From: DASQFI01 sp035633215
GTDB taxonomy: Bacteria; Acidobacteriota; Vicinamibacteria; Vicinamibacterales; SCN-69-37
Length of the DNA stretch: 64,000 nucleotides
Reading direction: 5' to 3'
Assembly: GCA_035633215.1 (NCBI GenBank)
Contig: DASQFI010000007.1
Span: 62,001 to 126,000 of the forward strand
How positions within the stretch are numbered: the stretch's first letter is position 1; each line of letters starts with the position of its first letter. The notes under the pieces were generated by a model. That model was given only the letters and a program-made list of their open reading frames with translations, was not told where the DNA came from and ran no database searches. This document shows, piece by piece, positions 1 through 8,501 of the stretch. A program made the translations under genes and the position numbers.

Positions 1-1
1 G

Positions 2-646
2 GTCGCCGAAATCGTCGGCGTGGTGCCCGACTCCGTCAGGGGGCCGAATCGTCCGCTTTACGCGGTCCCATGGATGTACTTCCCACTCGATCCGCGCACC
101 GATTTCCCGACCATGTTCACCCTCTTTGGGCGGACGTCCCAGCCGGTCGAACTCGCACCCGATCTCAGTCGCCTGATCACTGAAACCGATCGAGGCGCCG
201 CCTGGACGCGCGTCGAACCCGCAGCCGCGATCTTCGCTGCTGAAACGAGTCCAACGCGTTCGCTCGCCGCTGGAGTCGGATCGAGCGGACTGGTGGCGCT
301 CATGCTGGCGGCAGCCGGGCTGTTCGCCGTGCTTGCCTACTCCGTTTCGCTCCGCTCCCGTGAGATCGGCATCCGCATGGCGTTGGGCGCGGCACCGCGC
401 CGGGTCACCGGGCTCGTCCTCCGGCAGGCCTTTCGGCTCACATTGACTGGAATCGTGATCGGATACGCGCTCGCGCTGCCGCTTGCACACGCCATCCGCG
501 TCGTCTTCCTGGGAGTCTCACCACTCGATCCGGTCGCGCTCGTCCCTGTCGGCTTGGCGCTGCTGCTGACCGCATGCATTGCCGCAGCCGTGCCTGCCCG
601 GCGGGCCGCGTCCGTTGACCCCGTCACGGTCCTGCGGTCCGAATAA
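2..646 (+). CDS. ADOP-family permease, C-terminal part (cut by window edge)
   Basis: The reading frame is open from the first bases of the window, so this is the 3' end of a longer gene. The visible part has the last periplasmic segment and a C-terminal FtsX domain: a hydrophobic helix, then the family signature around 'LRSREIGIRMALGAAPRRV', further helices, and the terminal 'PARRAASVDPVTVLRSE', which is the usual end of acidobacterial duplicated orphan permeases. Such proteins resemble MacB permeases but usually have no ATPase gene beside them, and none is seen here. It ends 32 bases before the next permease gene on the same strand, so the two are probably co-transcribed. The substrate cannot be inferred. 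Confidence 0.9.
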   Translation, partial: VAEIVGVVPDSVRGPNRPLYAVPWMYFPLDPRTDFPTMFTLFGRTSQPVELAPDLSRLITETDRGAAWTRVEPAAAIFAAETSPTRSLAAGVGSSGLVALMLAAAGLFAVLAYSVSLRSREIGIRMALGAAPRRVTGLVLRQAFRLTLTGIVIGYALALPLAHAIRVVFLGVSPLDPVALVPVGLALLLTACIAAAVPARRAASVDPVTVLRSE

Positions 647-678
647 CGTGCGCGACCTTTCGAAGAAGCGGTAAACCG

Positions 679-3447
679 ATGAATCTGCTTGCACGGATCG
701 TTATTCGCCTCGCGTCGTTTCTCGTGCCACGGTACGACCGCGCTCGCTGGCGTGAAGAGTGGCTGGGTGAGATCGAAGGGCACTCCGAAGGGCACTCGAA
801 AGGGCAAAGGGCAGAGGGCAAAAGGCAAAGGGGAGGGGAAAGGGAAAAGGGGCGAAGGGAGATGAAGACGTTGCGAGCTGCCTTGGGCGCGCCGAAGGAC
901 GCAAGCGTGATGCGGCTCAGATCCACGAAACACGCGATGCGCGCCATCGCTGCCGGCTGGCGCACTGACGTGCGCCAGACGCTTCGCACGCTGCGGCGTG
1001 CGCCTTCACACGTCGCAACGGTCGTGATCTGCCTCGGGATTGGCACCGCTGTTTGCGTGTCTGCGTTTTCGGCGATTAACGCGCTGCTCTTTGGCGAGAT
1101 TCCGGGAATCTCTGATCGCCGCTCGCTCGTGCGCATCTTCGTGGGCTATGACGACGGCATGGGCGCGTTGAGCATCGACCGCGGCCGGATGGGGTCCCCG
1201 GGACCGGTGTCAACGTCGGACTTCGAGATCATCGACGCGAGCCATGGCGACGCGCTCAGTGCGCTCGCCGTCGAGGGCGATTGGACGTTTGCCGTCTCGC
1301 TCGACAAGGAGCCCGTCCGGACGACGGGAGCATTCGTCTCGGGCGACTACTTCCGCGCGCTCGGCACGGAGCCCTTCATGGGCCGGCTGCTGCGGCCGGA
1401 CGACGACCGCCGTGACGCACCAGCTGCGGCAGTCGTCGGCTACCATGTCTGGCGCGATCGCTTCGAGGCCGCACCGGACGTCGTCGGCCGATCGATTCTC
1501 GTGGGCGATCGGACGTTTACGGTCGTTGGCGTGACGCCGCCACGGTTTACCGGTCTCCAGCCGAACGACATCGGCGACAGTCCGCTCAACTACACGCAAC
1601 TCTGGCTGCCGCTCCATCACGCCTCGGGTTGGCCCGGCGTGCCAGGCCGTGAGATTCCGTGGCATAGCCTGATCGGCCGGCTCGCCCCTCGCGCGACCCA
1701 CGACGCTGCGCTGGCAGCGTTGACGCCCGGCGCGCAGCGTCTCGCGGCAGCCTATCCAGATTCCCGCCGCGACGCGTACGCAGTGGTCCGCAATCACGGC
1801 TTCGGCCCCGACGAAGACGCGCTCGAAATCTTCTTCATCGTTGCGATCATGCTGAGCGTGCCGGTCACGGTCCTCGCAATCGCCTGCGCCAACGTGGCCA
1901 ATCTGCAGCTGGCCCGGGCGACAGAGCGGGCGCGCGAGCTGGCGGTGCGGCTCGCTTTGGGCGCCTCCCGAGGTCAGGTCGTGCGGTTGTTGACCTTCGA
2001 AGCCGCTGCACTCGCGCTGCTGGCCGCGATCGCCGGGTGGATGGGTGCCCGGCTCGTCCTGATCACGGCACAGCCGGCGTTCCCTCTACCGCTCGTACTC
2101 GACCATCGGGTCCTGACGTTTGGTTTGATCCTGGCCGTGGGCGTGACCGTCCTGTCGGGACTCGCGCCGGCCTGGATTGGCACCCGGCGGGCGGGATCGC
2201 TCGGCCTCAAGGACTCCAACGGCCGCGGCGGCGGCCGTGTGCATTCGCGCCTGCGGCACGCGCTCGTGGTCGTCCAGATGGCGCTTTCGCTCGCGCTCCT
2301 CGTCACGAGTGGTCTGTTCATCTCGTCACTTCGTGCGATGCACGGTGAGGTGCCGCCGGCAGCACGGGCCACGTTCGTGACGACCATCGACCCCGACGCG
2401 TCCGGTTATTCCGCGGCCGAGACTCGCCAGCTGCGTGACGACCTGACGGGGCGCCTTTCGCTCCACCCGAGCGTGCAGTCCGTTGCGATTGAGCAAAGGA
2501 CGGGGATTCGATATTGGACGCCCAAGGACGACATCAACGTCAGGAAGCACATCGCAGGCCGGTACGTCACGTCGAGCTGGTTCGATGCGGCGGCGGCGCG
2601 GATTGTCGCGGGCCGACCGCTGCGTGCGTCCGACGCCGGTGATGCCGCCGTCGTGAGCGAGCGGCTGGCGCGCGATCTGGCGCCCGATGGAGCGGCCGTG
2701 GGCACGTTCCTCTACGTCAACGACTCGGTGATCGCCGAGCAGTCGCCGATGCACCTCGTCCTCGTGCGTCCGCAGCCCGGACAGCCGCCTGAAGACCCAG
2801 CGGCACGGGTCGCCGTGCAGATCGTCGGCGTCGTGGCCGACATCCCCCGGCGTCCGGGCGATACGCGGCCCGATCCCGAGATCTATCTGGCGCTGAGAGA
2901 GAACGCCTCGGGCCTGTTCACGCTGCGGATCAGAACCCACGACGCGGCGGCGCCGGCGACGCAGATTCGCGACGTCATCCGGCAGACCGATCGGCGGCTC
3001 GCCGCCGTCATCGTCCAGTCGGCCGAGACGCTTTTTCTCCGCGAGATCGGACCGATCCGGGCGATGGCGCTGTCGATTGGCGGACTGGGCGTCGTGGCGT
3101 TGCTTCTGGCCGCGGCCGGTCTGTATGCAGTGATGGCCTTCCTCGTGTCCCTCAGGCGTCAGGAAATCGGTATCCGGATGGCCATCGGCGCTCGTCCGGG
3201 CGATGTCGTCAGGCTGGTGATTCGGCAGGGGCTGCGCCTCGCCCTCGCCGGAGGTCTTGCGGGGTTCGCCATCGCCACGCCGATTGCGATCGGCCTCCGT
3301 ACGGCGTTCGTCGGCGTCTCGCCGTTCGATCCTTGGGCCATGCTGCCGCCTGCGGCCGCGCTGGTGTCGGTCGCGCTCCTCGCCTCGACGATTCCCGCGC
3401 GCCGCGCCGCCCGCATCGACCCGATCCGGGCCCTCCGGGAGGACTAG
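679..3447 (+). CDS. ADOP-family FtsX/MacB-like permease
   Basis: This is a 922-residue inner-membrane permease with the duplicated layout of the ADOP family. A short N-terminal prefix (about residues 1-35, with RARWREEWLGEIE) is followed by a first helix near 'VVICLGIGTAV', a MacB-type periplasmic domain, an FtsX domain near 'RATERARELAVRLALGASRGQV', a second periplasmic domain and a last FtsX domain ending 'PARRAARIDPIRALRED'. Residues about 36-62 are an abnormal Lys/Arg/Gly-rich stretch encoded by a purine-rich dispersed repeat (about 779-866) that keeps the frame open. The gene lies between another permease (32 bases upstream) and an ECF sigma gene (21 bases downstream), suggesting one operon. 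No ATPase partner is visible and the substrate is unknown. Confidence 0.93.
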   Translation: MNLLARIVIRLASFLVPRYDRARWREEWLGEIEGHSEGHSKGQRAEGKRQRGGEREKGRREMKTLRAALGAPKDASVMRLRSTKHAMRAIAAGWRTDVRQTLRTLRRAPSHVATVVICLGIGTAVCVSAFSAINALLFGEIPGISDRRSLVRIFVGYDDGMGALSIDRGRMGSPGPVSTSDFEIIDASHGDALSALAVEGDWTFAVSLDKEPVRTTGAFVSGDYFRALGTEPFMGRLLRPDDDRRDAPAAAVVGYHVWRDRFEAAPDVVGRSILVGDRTFTVVGVTPPRFTGLQPNDIGDSPLNYTQLWLPLHHASGWPGVPGREIPWHSLIGRLAPRATHDAALAALTPGAQRLAAAYPDSRRDAYAVVRNHGFGPDEDALEIFFIVAIMLSVPVTVLAIACANVANLQLARATERARELAVRLALGASRGQVVRLLTFEAAALALLAAIAGWMGARLVLITAQPAFPLPLVLDHRVLTFGLILAVGVTVLSGLAPAWIGTRRAGSLGLKDSNGRGGGRVHSRLRHALVVVQMALSLALLVTSGLFISSLRAMHGEVPPAARATFVTTIDPDASGYSAAETRQLRDDLTGRLSLHPSVQSVAIEQRTGIRYWTPKDDINVRKHIAGRYVTSSWFDAAAARIVAGRPLRASDAGDAAVVSERLARDLAPDGAAVGTFLYVNDSVIAEQSPMHLVLVRPQPGQPPEDPAARVAVQIVGVVADIPRRPGDTRPDPEIYLALRENASGLFTLRIRTHDAAAPATQIRDVIRQTDRRLAAVIVQSAETLFLREIGPIRAMALSIGGLGVVALLLAAAGLYAVMAFLVSLRRQEIGIRMAIGARPGDVVRLVIRQGLRLALAGGLAGFAIATPIAIGLRTAFVGVSPFDPWAMLPPAAALVSVALLASTIPARRAARIDPIRALRED
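779..866 (+). repeat. Purine-rich GGGCAAAGGGC repeat, in frame inside the permease gene
   Basis: Almost pure purine sequence built from GGGCAAAGG / GGGCAGAGG units, starting with two GGGCACTC-type units. Bases 802-822 match, as reverse complement, bases 18918-18938 of an intergenic copy exactly over 21 bases, and match 18787-18807 with one difference. Here it is read in frame and adds about 25 basic residues to the permease. The element is therefore dispersed and tolerated in coding sequence. Confidence 0.75.
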
Positions 3448-3468
3448 CGGTGGTACGATCGTCGCCCA

Positions 3469-4053
3469 ATGGACGAGGCGGCGCTCGCGACGGGTCTCCG
3501 GGCCGGCGACGAGCAGACGTTCGAGGCACTGATTCGCACCCATGGCAGCCGGCTGCTGGCCGTGGCGCGGCGCATCCTGGGGAACGACGAAGAGGCCCGC
3601 GAAGCCGTGCACGAAGCGTTCATTTCCGCGTTTCGCGCCCGAGAGCAGTTTCAGGCGCAATCCCGCGTGTCCACCTGGCTCCACCGGATCGTCGTCAATG
3701 CCGCACTGCAGAAGCTTCGCGTGCGCAAGCGACGCGCCGAAGACGCGATCGACGATCTGCTCCCGCGGTTTCTCCCCAACGGCGATCACGTCGAACGGTT
3801 TGTCGCGTGGACGGAGCCGGCCGACGAGACGGTCGCGCGTCATGAAATCGCGGAGGTGGTCCGCCGGGCGATCGATCAACTGCCTGAGTCGTACCGGACC
3901 GTGCTGCTGTTGCGGGACATCGAGGGATTGAGCACCGAAGAAAGCGCCAACGCGCTTCAGACGACGGCCAATGCGGTGAAGATTCGGCTGCACCGCGCAC
4001 GGATGGCGCTGCGGACGCTGCTGGCGCCACATTTTCAAGGAGCGAACGCGTGA
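3469..4053 (+). CDS. ECF-type RNA polymerase sigma factor
   Basis: The 194-residue protein has the two-domain layout of extracytoplasmic-function sigma factors. Region 2 covers roughly residues 22-95, with 'ILGNDEEAREAVHEAFISAF' and 'STWLHRIVVNAALQKLR'. Region 4 covers roughly residues 130-185, with 'LPESYRTVLLLRDIEGLS' and the DNA-contact segment 'TANAVKIRLHRARMAL'. It would direct transcription of a small regulon under control of the anti-sigma factor encoded next. Its stop codon overlaps the downstream GTG start (GTGA), so the two are translationally coupled. It also follows the permease gene by only 21 bases, so the permease may belong to the same transcript. Confidence 0.93.
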   Translation: MDEAALATGLRAGDEQTFEALIRTHGSRLLAVARRILGNDEEAREAVHEAFISAFRAREQFQAQSRVSTWLHRIVVNAALQKLRVRKRRAEDAIDDLLPRFLPNGDHVERFVAWTEPADETVARHEIAEVVRRAIDQLPESYRTVLLLRDIEGLSTEESANALQTTANAVKIRLHRARMALRTLLAPHFQGANA

Positions 4054-4277
4054 CCTGCCGCGAAGTCTCCGGATTCCTGCACGACTACGTCGCCGGCGAG
4101 CTCGAGCCCGACGTCCTGGCCGAGTTCAATCGCCACCTCGACGGCTGCGCGAACTGCCGGGCGTTTCTGGGGCAGTATCGCGACACGATCGCGCTCGGCC
4201 GCGAGGCCGCCGCCGGGACCATGCCCGACCTGCCCGACGATCTCGTGAAGGCCGTCCTGGCAACGCTGAAAAAATAG
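4050..4277 (+). CDS. Minimal zinc-finger anti-sigma factor
   Basis: A 75-residue protein starting at a GTG that overlaps the sigma-factor stop codon. It carries the zinc-finger anti-sigma signature H29-x3-C33-x2-C36 (HLDGCANC) plus Cys3, as in the zf-HC2/ZAS family that holds ECF sigma factors inactive. Unlike many relatives it has no transmembrane helix or periplasmic domain after the finger, so it would be a cytoplasmic, possibly redox- or metal-responsive, inhibitor. The coupling with the sigma gene supports the pairing. The signal it senses is not visible. Confidence 0.88.
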   Translation: MTCREVSGFLHDYVAGELEPDVLAEFNRHLDGCANCRAFLGQYRDTIALGREAAAGTMPDLPDDLVKAVLATLKK

Positions 4278-4290
4278 AGACGTCCTGCGA

Positions 4291-4390
4291 AACGAGCGAG
4301 CGCAGCGAGCCCGCGCGAACGGAGCGGGGATCACGGGGCCCCCGCGAGTGAGCGCGTAAGGGGGTGCGGCGGGGACGAAGTCCCCCCGCC
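4291..4390. repeat. Dispersed ~100-bp palindromic repeat, copy A
   Basis: First of four copies of an element with two recognisable halves: a left part rich in GAGCGAACGAGC / CGCGAGCGGAGCGGGG, then CCCCGCGAGCGAGCG, GGGGGTxCGGCGGG and a terminal hairpin GGGGAC-GAA-GTCCCC. It starts about 13 bases after the anti-sigma stop and points its hairpin end towards the 3' end of the next, convergent gene. Other copies are at 35235, 52945 and 53082. It may act as a shared terminator or mRNA-end structure. Confidence 0.8.
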
Positions 4391-4463
4391 TAAAAGAGCC
4401 GCCCAGCCCGGGCAGACTTTCCTGCCCAGGCTGAGCGTCACCGCAACGAACGAGACAGACCGG

Positions 4464-4886
4464 CTACCGTCCAGGCTCGCTGCAAGTGTCCGCGACGTGC
4501 GTGATGGTCTTGATCGTGAAAGTCGGCAGATCCTTCTCGGCGACCGTGGTGGCCGGCGGGACGGGCGTGACGACCTTGGTCTCGGCGAGACCAACGAGCT
4601 GAATCTTGTGGTTCACGTGCGGCACGAGATCCATCTGCGGCGTGGCGACGATCACGAACGTTCTGGCCTTTTCGTCCTTCTTGGCTGGATCGACGGCGTT
4701 CTCGAACAGGAACGTCTTCGGGGTCGTGCCGCGAACGACGCAGCCCACCAGCGTGACTTCCGCCGGCTTGGCGGTCGTCTGCGGTGGCGGTTGCGTTTGC
4801 GGCGGCGGCGGTGGCGTGGCGGTCTGCGCGGCGGCGACAGCCGTAAAGGCCACAGCCATCAGTGAGCCGATCAAAATGCGCTTCAT
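4464..4886 (-). CDS. Small exported protein of unknown function
   Basis: A 140-residue protein with a clear Sec signal peptide (MKRILIGSLMAVAFTAVAAAQ), then a proline-rich linker (about residues 22-40) and a compact domain beginning 'AEVTLVGCVVRG' that contains 'FVIVATPQMDLVPHVNHKIQLVGLAE'. The order of strands resembles a small beta-barrel or OB-like exported domain common in acidobacteria, but I do not recognise a named family. I chose the ATG at 4886 over the one at 4898 because GGAGG lies 4-5 bases before it. It stands alone, facing the sigma/anti-sigma pair across repeat copy A. Confidence 0.75.
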   Translation of the reverse strand: MKRILIGSLMAVAFTAVAAAQTATPPPPPQTQPPPQTTAKPAEVTLVGCVVRGTTPKTFLFENAVDPAKKDEKARTFVIVATPQMDLVPHVNHKIQLVGLAETKVVTPVPPATTVAEKDLPTFTIKTITHVADTCSEPGR

Positions 4887-4902
4887 TGCTCCTCCCATTC
4901 AC

Positions 4903-4964
4903 GTGTGAGCTGAACCAGCTATGCCGGCCCGTGTGTGTGAGCTGAACTAGCTATGCCGGCCCGT
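4903..4964. repeat. Two tandem copies of a 30-base unit (period 32)
   Basis: Bases 4903-4932 and 4935-4964 are the same 30-base unit with one difference, separated by GT. The unit contains AGCTGAACTAGCT, itself nearly palindromic. It lies upstream of the exported-protein gene on the minus strand, about where its promoter would be. Nothing else is seen in 4965-5260 apart from the possible PadR promoter further on. Confidence 0.8.
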
Positions 4965-5272
4965 GTGTGTGAGGTATCAAAGCGCGTGCCACGGATCAAC
5001 GCCGCCCGCGCGGGAAAAACCGGCGCGGCGCGATCGGAGTGGGCAGATTTTTACCGTGTAGAAGTTCCTCGCTGCCCCGGAAGGTGCACGATCTGCCGTG
5101 TGATGTGCATCGCGATCGTGCGGTGTCGATCGGCGAAATGTGCGCGCGATCGCCTCACAAAACAAACAGCCAGCCGTCAGCCACTCGCACGCGCGCCGTA
5201 CGACGACGTCACGCGCCCGTCACAGGCACCGCCCCGCGGCAGAACCTTCGCTCGCCACAACCACTGTCTATG

Positions 5273-5278
5273 TATTAT
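5273..5278 (+). promoter_or_regulatory. Possible -10 element of the padR-ADOP operon
   Basis: TATTAT stands out in an otherwise GC-rich region just before the PadR start codons. If used as a -10 box, transcription would begin near 5285, at one of the candidate ATG codons, giving a leaderless mRNA. No -35 match is visible. The surrounding ATGTATTATATGG is AT-rich and could also be a PadR operator, since PadR proteins bind ATGT/ACAT-type sites and often repress themselves. Confidence 0.35.
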
Positions 5279-5284
5279 ATGGCT

Positions 5285-5638
5285 ATGACAGATATGGACG
5301 CGCGCATGCTCGATCGCGAGCTCAAGAAAGGCTCCGCTGAGCTCCTGATCCTGTCCCTGGTCGAGAGCCGATCCCGGCACGGCTACGACATCAGCAAGCA
5401 GATCGACGCCCGATCGGCGGGCCGGCTGAAGTTCCACATCGCCTCGCTCTATCCGCTCCTCTACCGGCTCGAGGAACGCGGGTGGATCGCCGGCCGGTGG
5501 GTCGAGAAGCCAGGCCAGCGCCGGCGCCGCTACTATCGCCTGACCCCCGAGGGACGGAGAGTTCTGGCGCGGCAGCGCGTCACCTGGCGCGCCTTCGTGG
5601 ACGCCGTCGCCCGCATCACGGAGAGCGGTCATGCCTGA
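5285..5638 (+). CDS. PadR-family transcriptional regulator
   Basis: A 117-residue winged-helix protein of the short PadR class. It shows 'GSAELLILSLVESRSRHGYDISKQI' (recognition region), 'IASLYPLLYRLEERGWIAGRW' (the wing, with the typical LYPLLYRLE motif) and 'RRRRYYRLTPEGRRVLARQ'. PadR proteins of this type sit directly before ADOP permease genes in acidobacteria, as here, where the last 8 bases overlap the permease gene. It probably controls the pair. The start is uncertain: in-frame ATGs occur at 5270, 5279, 5285 and 5294 and none has a clear Shine-Dalgarno. I chose 5285 because of the possible -10 box just upstream. Confidence 0.9.
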   Translation: MTDMDARMLDRELKKGSAELLILSLVESRSRHGYDISKQIDARSAGRLKFHIASLYPLLYRLEERGWIAGRWVEKPGQRRRRYYRLTPEGRRVLARQRVTWRAFVDAVARITESGHA

Positions 5639-8396
5639 GTGGAAACCCGTCCTGCAGTCCCGCCTGGCCGGCCTGAAGTTCAGCCCCGCCCGTGAGGCCG
5701 AGATCCTCGAGGAGCTGAGCGCGCACCTCGACGACCGCTATCGCGAGCTCGTGCGTGCTGGCACCGAACCGGCTGAGGCCGAACGCCTCGCGCTCGCCGA
5801 ACTGCGCGATCACGACCTCTTTCGCGCACGACTGCGCACGCTCCGGCAGGCCCACGTCGCCGAACCGATCGCCCCTGGAGCGCAGCGCCGGCGTCTGGTC
5901 GCCGACTTCTGGCAGGACCTCCGGTACGCCGCGCGGATGCTCGCCCGGCAGCCCGGGTTCACCATCGCCGCGGCGCTGACGCTGGCGCTCGGGATTGGCG
6001 CGAATACCGCCATCTTCAGCCTCGTCAACGCCACGCTGCTCCAGCGCCTGCCGGTCGCCGATTCCGCACGCCTTGTGTATGTGAGCAACGGTCCGCCGCC
6101 TGGGGTGTTCTCGTACCCGGCCTACGCCGATCTTCGCGATCGCTCGGACGTCTTCGACGGCTTCGCGGCGTGGGGCGGCGTCGTCGCGAGCCTCAACGCC
6201 GACGCGACGACCGACATGGTGACGGGTGCGATCGTGACCGGCCGCTTCTTTCAGACGCTCGGCGTCGAGCCCGCCATCGGCCGGCTCATCGGACCGGAGG
6301 ACGACGTCACGCCTGGCGGGCACCCGGTCGCCGTGATCAGCCATGGCCTGTGGCAGCGCCGCTTCGAAGGACGGCAGGACATCGCCGGGCACGCGATCCT
6401 CCTGAACGGACAGCCCTTCACCATCGTCGGCGTGACCAGACCAGGGTTCACGGGCGCGCAGGTCGGCATCGTCCGCGACCTGTTCGTGCCGATGATGATG
6501 CAGCCGGTCATGCGCCCGCCGCGCGGCGGCTACTCGGGCGACATGAATCCCGATCTGCTGAAAGTGCGTACCAACCAATGGCTCTTTGCTTTGGGTCGAT
6601 TGAAGCCCGGGGTCACGAAGGAGCGCGCTGAAGCGGTGCTCGGTGCAATCGCCACGGCGATCGATCAGGCGGCGCGGCCGAACAGTCCGCCGCATCCGAT
6701 CCCGGTGCACCCCGTTGACGACGGTGTCCCGGGGCAACGGGCGCAGGTCGTCCCGGTCGCGACGCTCCTGCTCTGCGTCGTAGGAGCGGTCCTGCTGATT
6801 GCGTGTGCGAACGTCGCCAACCTGCTGCTGTCGCGCACGGCCGCGCGTCAGCGGGAGATCGCCGTGCGGCTCGCCATCGGCGCCAGCCGGTGGCGCCTGG
6901 TCCGGCAGTTCCTGACGGAGAGCGTGCTGCTCGCGGTCGCGGGCGGGGCGCTTGGCGTCGTCTTCGCCTGGGTGGTGGCGCTGAGCTTCCGCGCGGCGCC
7001 TCCGCCGGTGGGTGCGCTTCCCCTGACGCTCGACTTCTCGATCGATGCGCGCGTGTTCGGCTTCTCGCTCGGCCTGTCGATCCTCACGGGCGTCCTCTTT
7101 GGCCTGCTGCCGGCGTTGCGCGCGTCTCGCCCGCGGCTGGTGCCGGCGCTCAAGGACGACGCGTCAATCGCGGACGGCCGGCCGCGATGGTTCCGTCTCC
7201 GGAAGATGCTGGTGGTCGTCGAGGTCGCGCTGTCGCTCACGCTGCTCCTGGCTGCTGGTCTCTTTGTGCGAAGTCTGCGCTTCACACAGTCGGTCTCGCC
7301 CGGCTTCGACGTCGACAAGCTCGTCAGCGCTCCGCTCAACGTCAATCTGCTGCGCTACACGCGGGACCAGGGGCGAGAGTTCTACCGGACGGTCGTCGAG
7401 CGTGTGGAAGCGCTTCCGGGCGTCGAGGCCGCGAGCGTCGCCCGGATCCAGGTGCTGGCCGGCGGCCGGATCATGAGCCTGCTCATCGAAGGGCGCGGCA
7501 CGTCCGACAACGTCTTCCGCACGGAAGGCGGCGTGCCCAGCGCCGGCTCTCGGCGCGACGCCGTCAACAGCAACGTCATCGGCGCGGGGTATTTCAAGAC
7601 GATGGGCATCGGGCTCGTCACCGGCCGCGACTTCGGACCGCAGGATGCCGAAAAGTCGCCCGTGGTCGTGGTCGTCAACGAAGCATTCGGCGCGATTCAT
7701 TTCCCAGACGACACCCCCCTCGGCCGCCGCCTGAGCTTTACCGGCCGGGAAGGTCCATGGCGCGAGATCGTCGGCGTGGTGAAGGACAGCAAGTACGCGT
7801 CTCTGTCCGAAGACCGGACGCCGATCGTGTACTTCCCTCTTTCTCAGAACCACGAGACCGGCATGACGCTTCACGTCCGTGCGTCGGGTGATCCCGCGTC
7901 CATGGTGGCCGCGGTGCGCCGCGAGATTCAGGCGATCGAGCCCAACCTGCCGATTCCGACCATTCAGCCGATGACCGAGACGATCGGCACCTCGCTCTAC
8001 GTGGCACGGATGGGCGCGTGGCTGTTGGCGGTCTTTGCCGGTCTGGCGCTGCTTCTTGCGTCGATTGGCGTCTACGGCGTGCTGGCGTTCTCGATCTCCC
8101 GCCGGACGCGCGAGCTGGGCATCCGGCTGGCGCTTGGGGCGGAAGCCCGAGACGTGTTCACGCTCGTCATTCGGGAGGGCATGGTTCTCGTCGGCGTGGG
8201 CGTCGTGATTGGATTGATCGTCGGCTTTGCCGGCGCGGGTTCGCTTGCACAGTTTCTGTACGGCGTCAGCGCGTTCGATCCGGTGACGTTCGTTGCCGTG
8301 CCGTCGATCCTCGCCCTCGTGGCGCTCGCAGCCTGTCTGGTTCCGGCACGGCGGGCGATGAACGTCGATCCGACCGACGCACTCAGGTACAACTGA
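5631..8396 (+). CDS. ADOP-family FtsX/MacB-like permease (PadR-associated)
   Basis: A 921-residue inner-membrane permease. Residues 1-85 form the permease-prefix domain (LSAHLDDRYRELVRAGTEPAEAERLALAEL). A MacB-type segment starts at 'QDLRYAARMLARQPGFTIAAALTLALGIGANTAIF', a first FtsX domain follows near 'RTAARQREIAVRLAIGASRWRLV', then a second periplasmic domain and a last FtsX domain near 'RRTRELGIRLALGAEARDV' ending 'PARRAMNVDPTDALRYN'. Its ATG lies inside the 3' end of padR (8-base overlap), so the two are translationally coupled. No ATPase gene accompanies it. The transported or extruded substrate is unknown. Confidence 0.93.
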   Translation: MPEWKPVLQSRLAGLKFSPAREAEILEELSAHLDDRYRELVRAGTEPAEAERLALAELRDHDLFRARLRTLRQAHVAEPIAPGAQRRRLVADFWQDLRYAARMLARQPGFTIAAALTLALGIGANTAIFSLVNATLLQRLPVADSARLVYVSNGPPPGVFSYPAYADLRDRSDVFDGFAAWGGVVASLNADATTDMVTGAIVTGRFFQTLGVEPAIGRLIGPEDDVTPGGHPVAVISHGLWQRRFEGRQDIAGHAILLNGQPFTIVGVTRPGFTGAQVGIVRDLFVPMMMQPVMRPPRGGYSGDMNPDLLKVRTNQWLFALGRLKPGVTKERAEAVLGAIATAIDQAARPNSPPHPIPVHPVDDGVPGQRAQVVPVATLLLCVVGAVLLIACANVANLLLSRTAARQREIAVRLAIGASRWRLVRQFLTESVLLAVAGGALGVVFAWVVALSFRAAPPPVGALPLTLDFSIDARVFGFSLGLSILTGVLFGLLPALRASRPRLVPALKDDASIADGRPRWFRLRKMLVVVEVALSLTLLLAAGLFVRSLRFTQSVSPGFDVDKLVSAPLNVNLLRYTRDQGREFYRTVVERVEALPGVEAASVARIQVLAGGRIMSLLIEGRGTSDNVFRTEGGVPSAGSRRDAVNSNVIGAGYFKTMGIGLVTGRDFGPQDAEKSPVVVVVNEAFGAIHFPDDTPLGRRLSFTGREGPWREIVGVVKDSKYASLSEDRTPIVYFPLSQNHETGMTLHVRASGDPASMVAAVRREIQAIEPNLPIPTIQPMTETIGTSLYVARMGAWLLAVFAGLALLLASIGVYGVLAFSISRRTRELGIRLALGAEARDVFTLVIREGMVLVGVGVVIGLIVGFAGAGSLAQFLYGVSAFDPVTFVAVPSILALVALAACLVPARRAMNVDPTDALRYN

Positions 8397-8501
8397 GCAC
8401 GCGAGTGACCAGGAGAGCGTTGCCCGATTCCATGTCGGGCCCGCCGGCATGCCTCCGCTCCGGTGCCGGCGGGGCACCGATCTTGCACTTCGTGGCGCCA
8501 A

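Noticed and set aside
2326..4038. A 570-codon minus-strand frame opposite the permease and sigma genes.
   Set aside because: It is very rich in Arg, Asp, Gly and His, as expected for the antisense of a GC-rich gene. The plus-strand genes have clear family matches.
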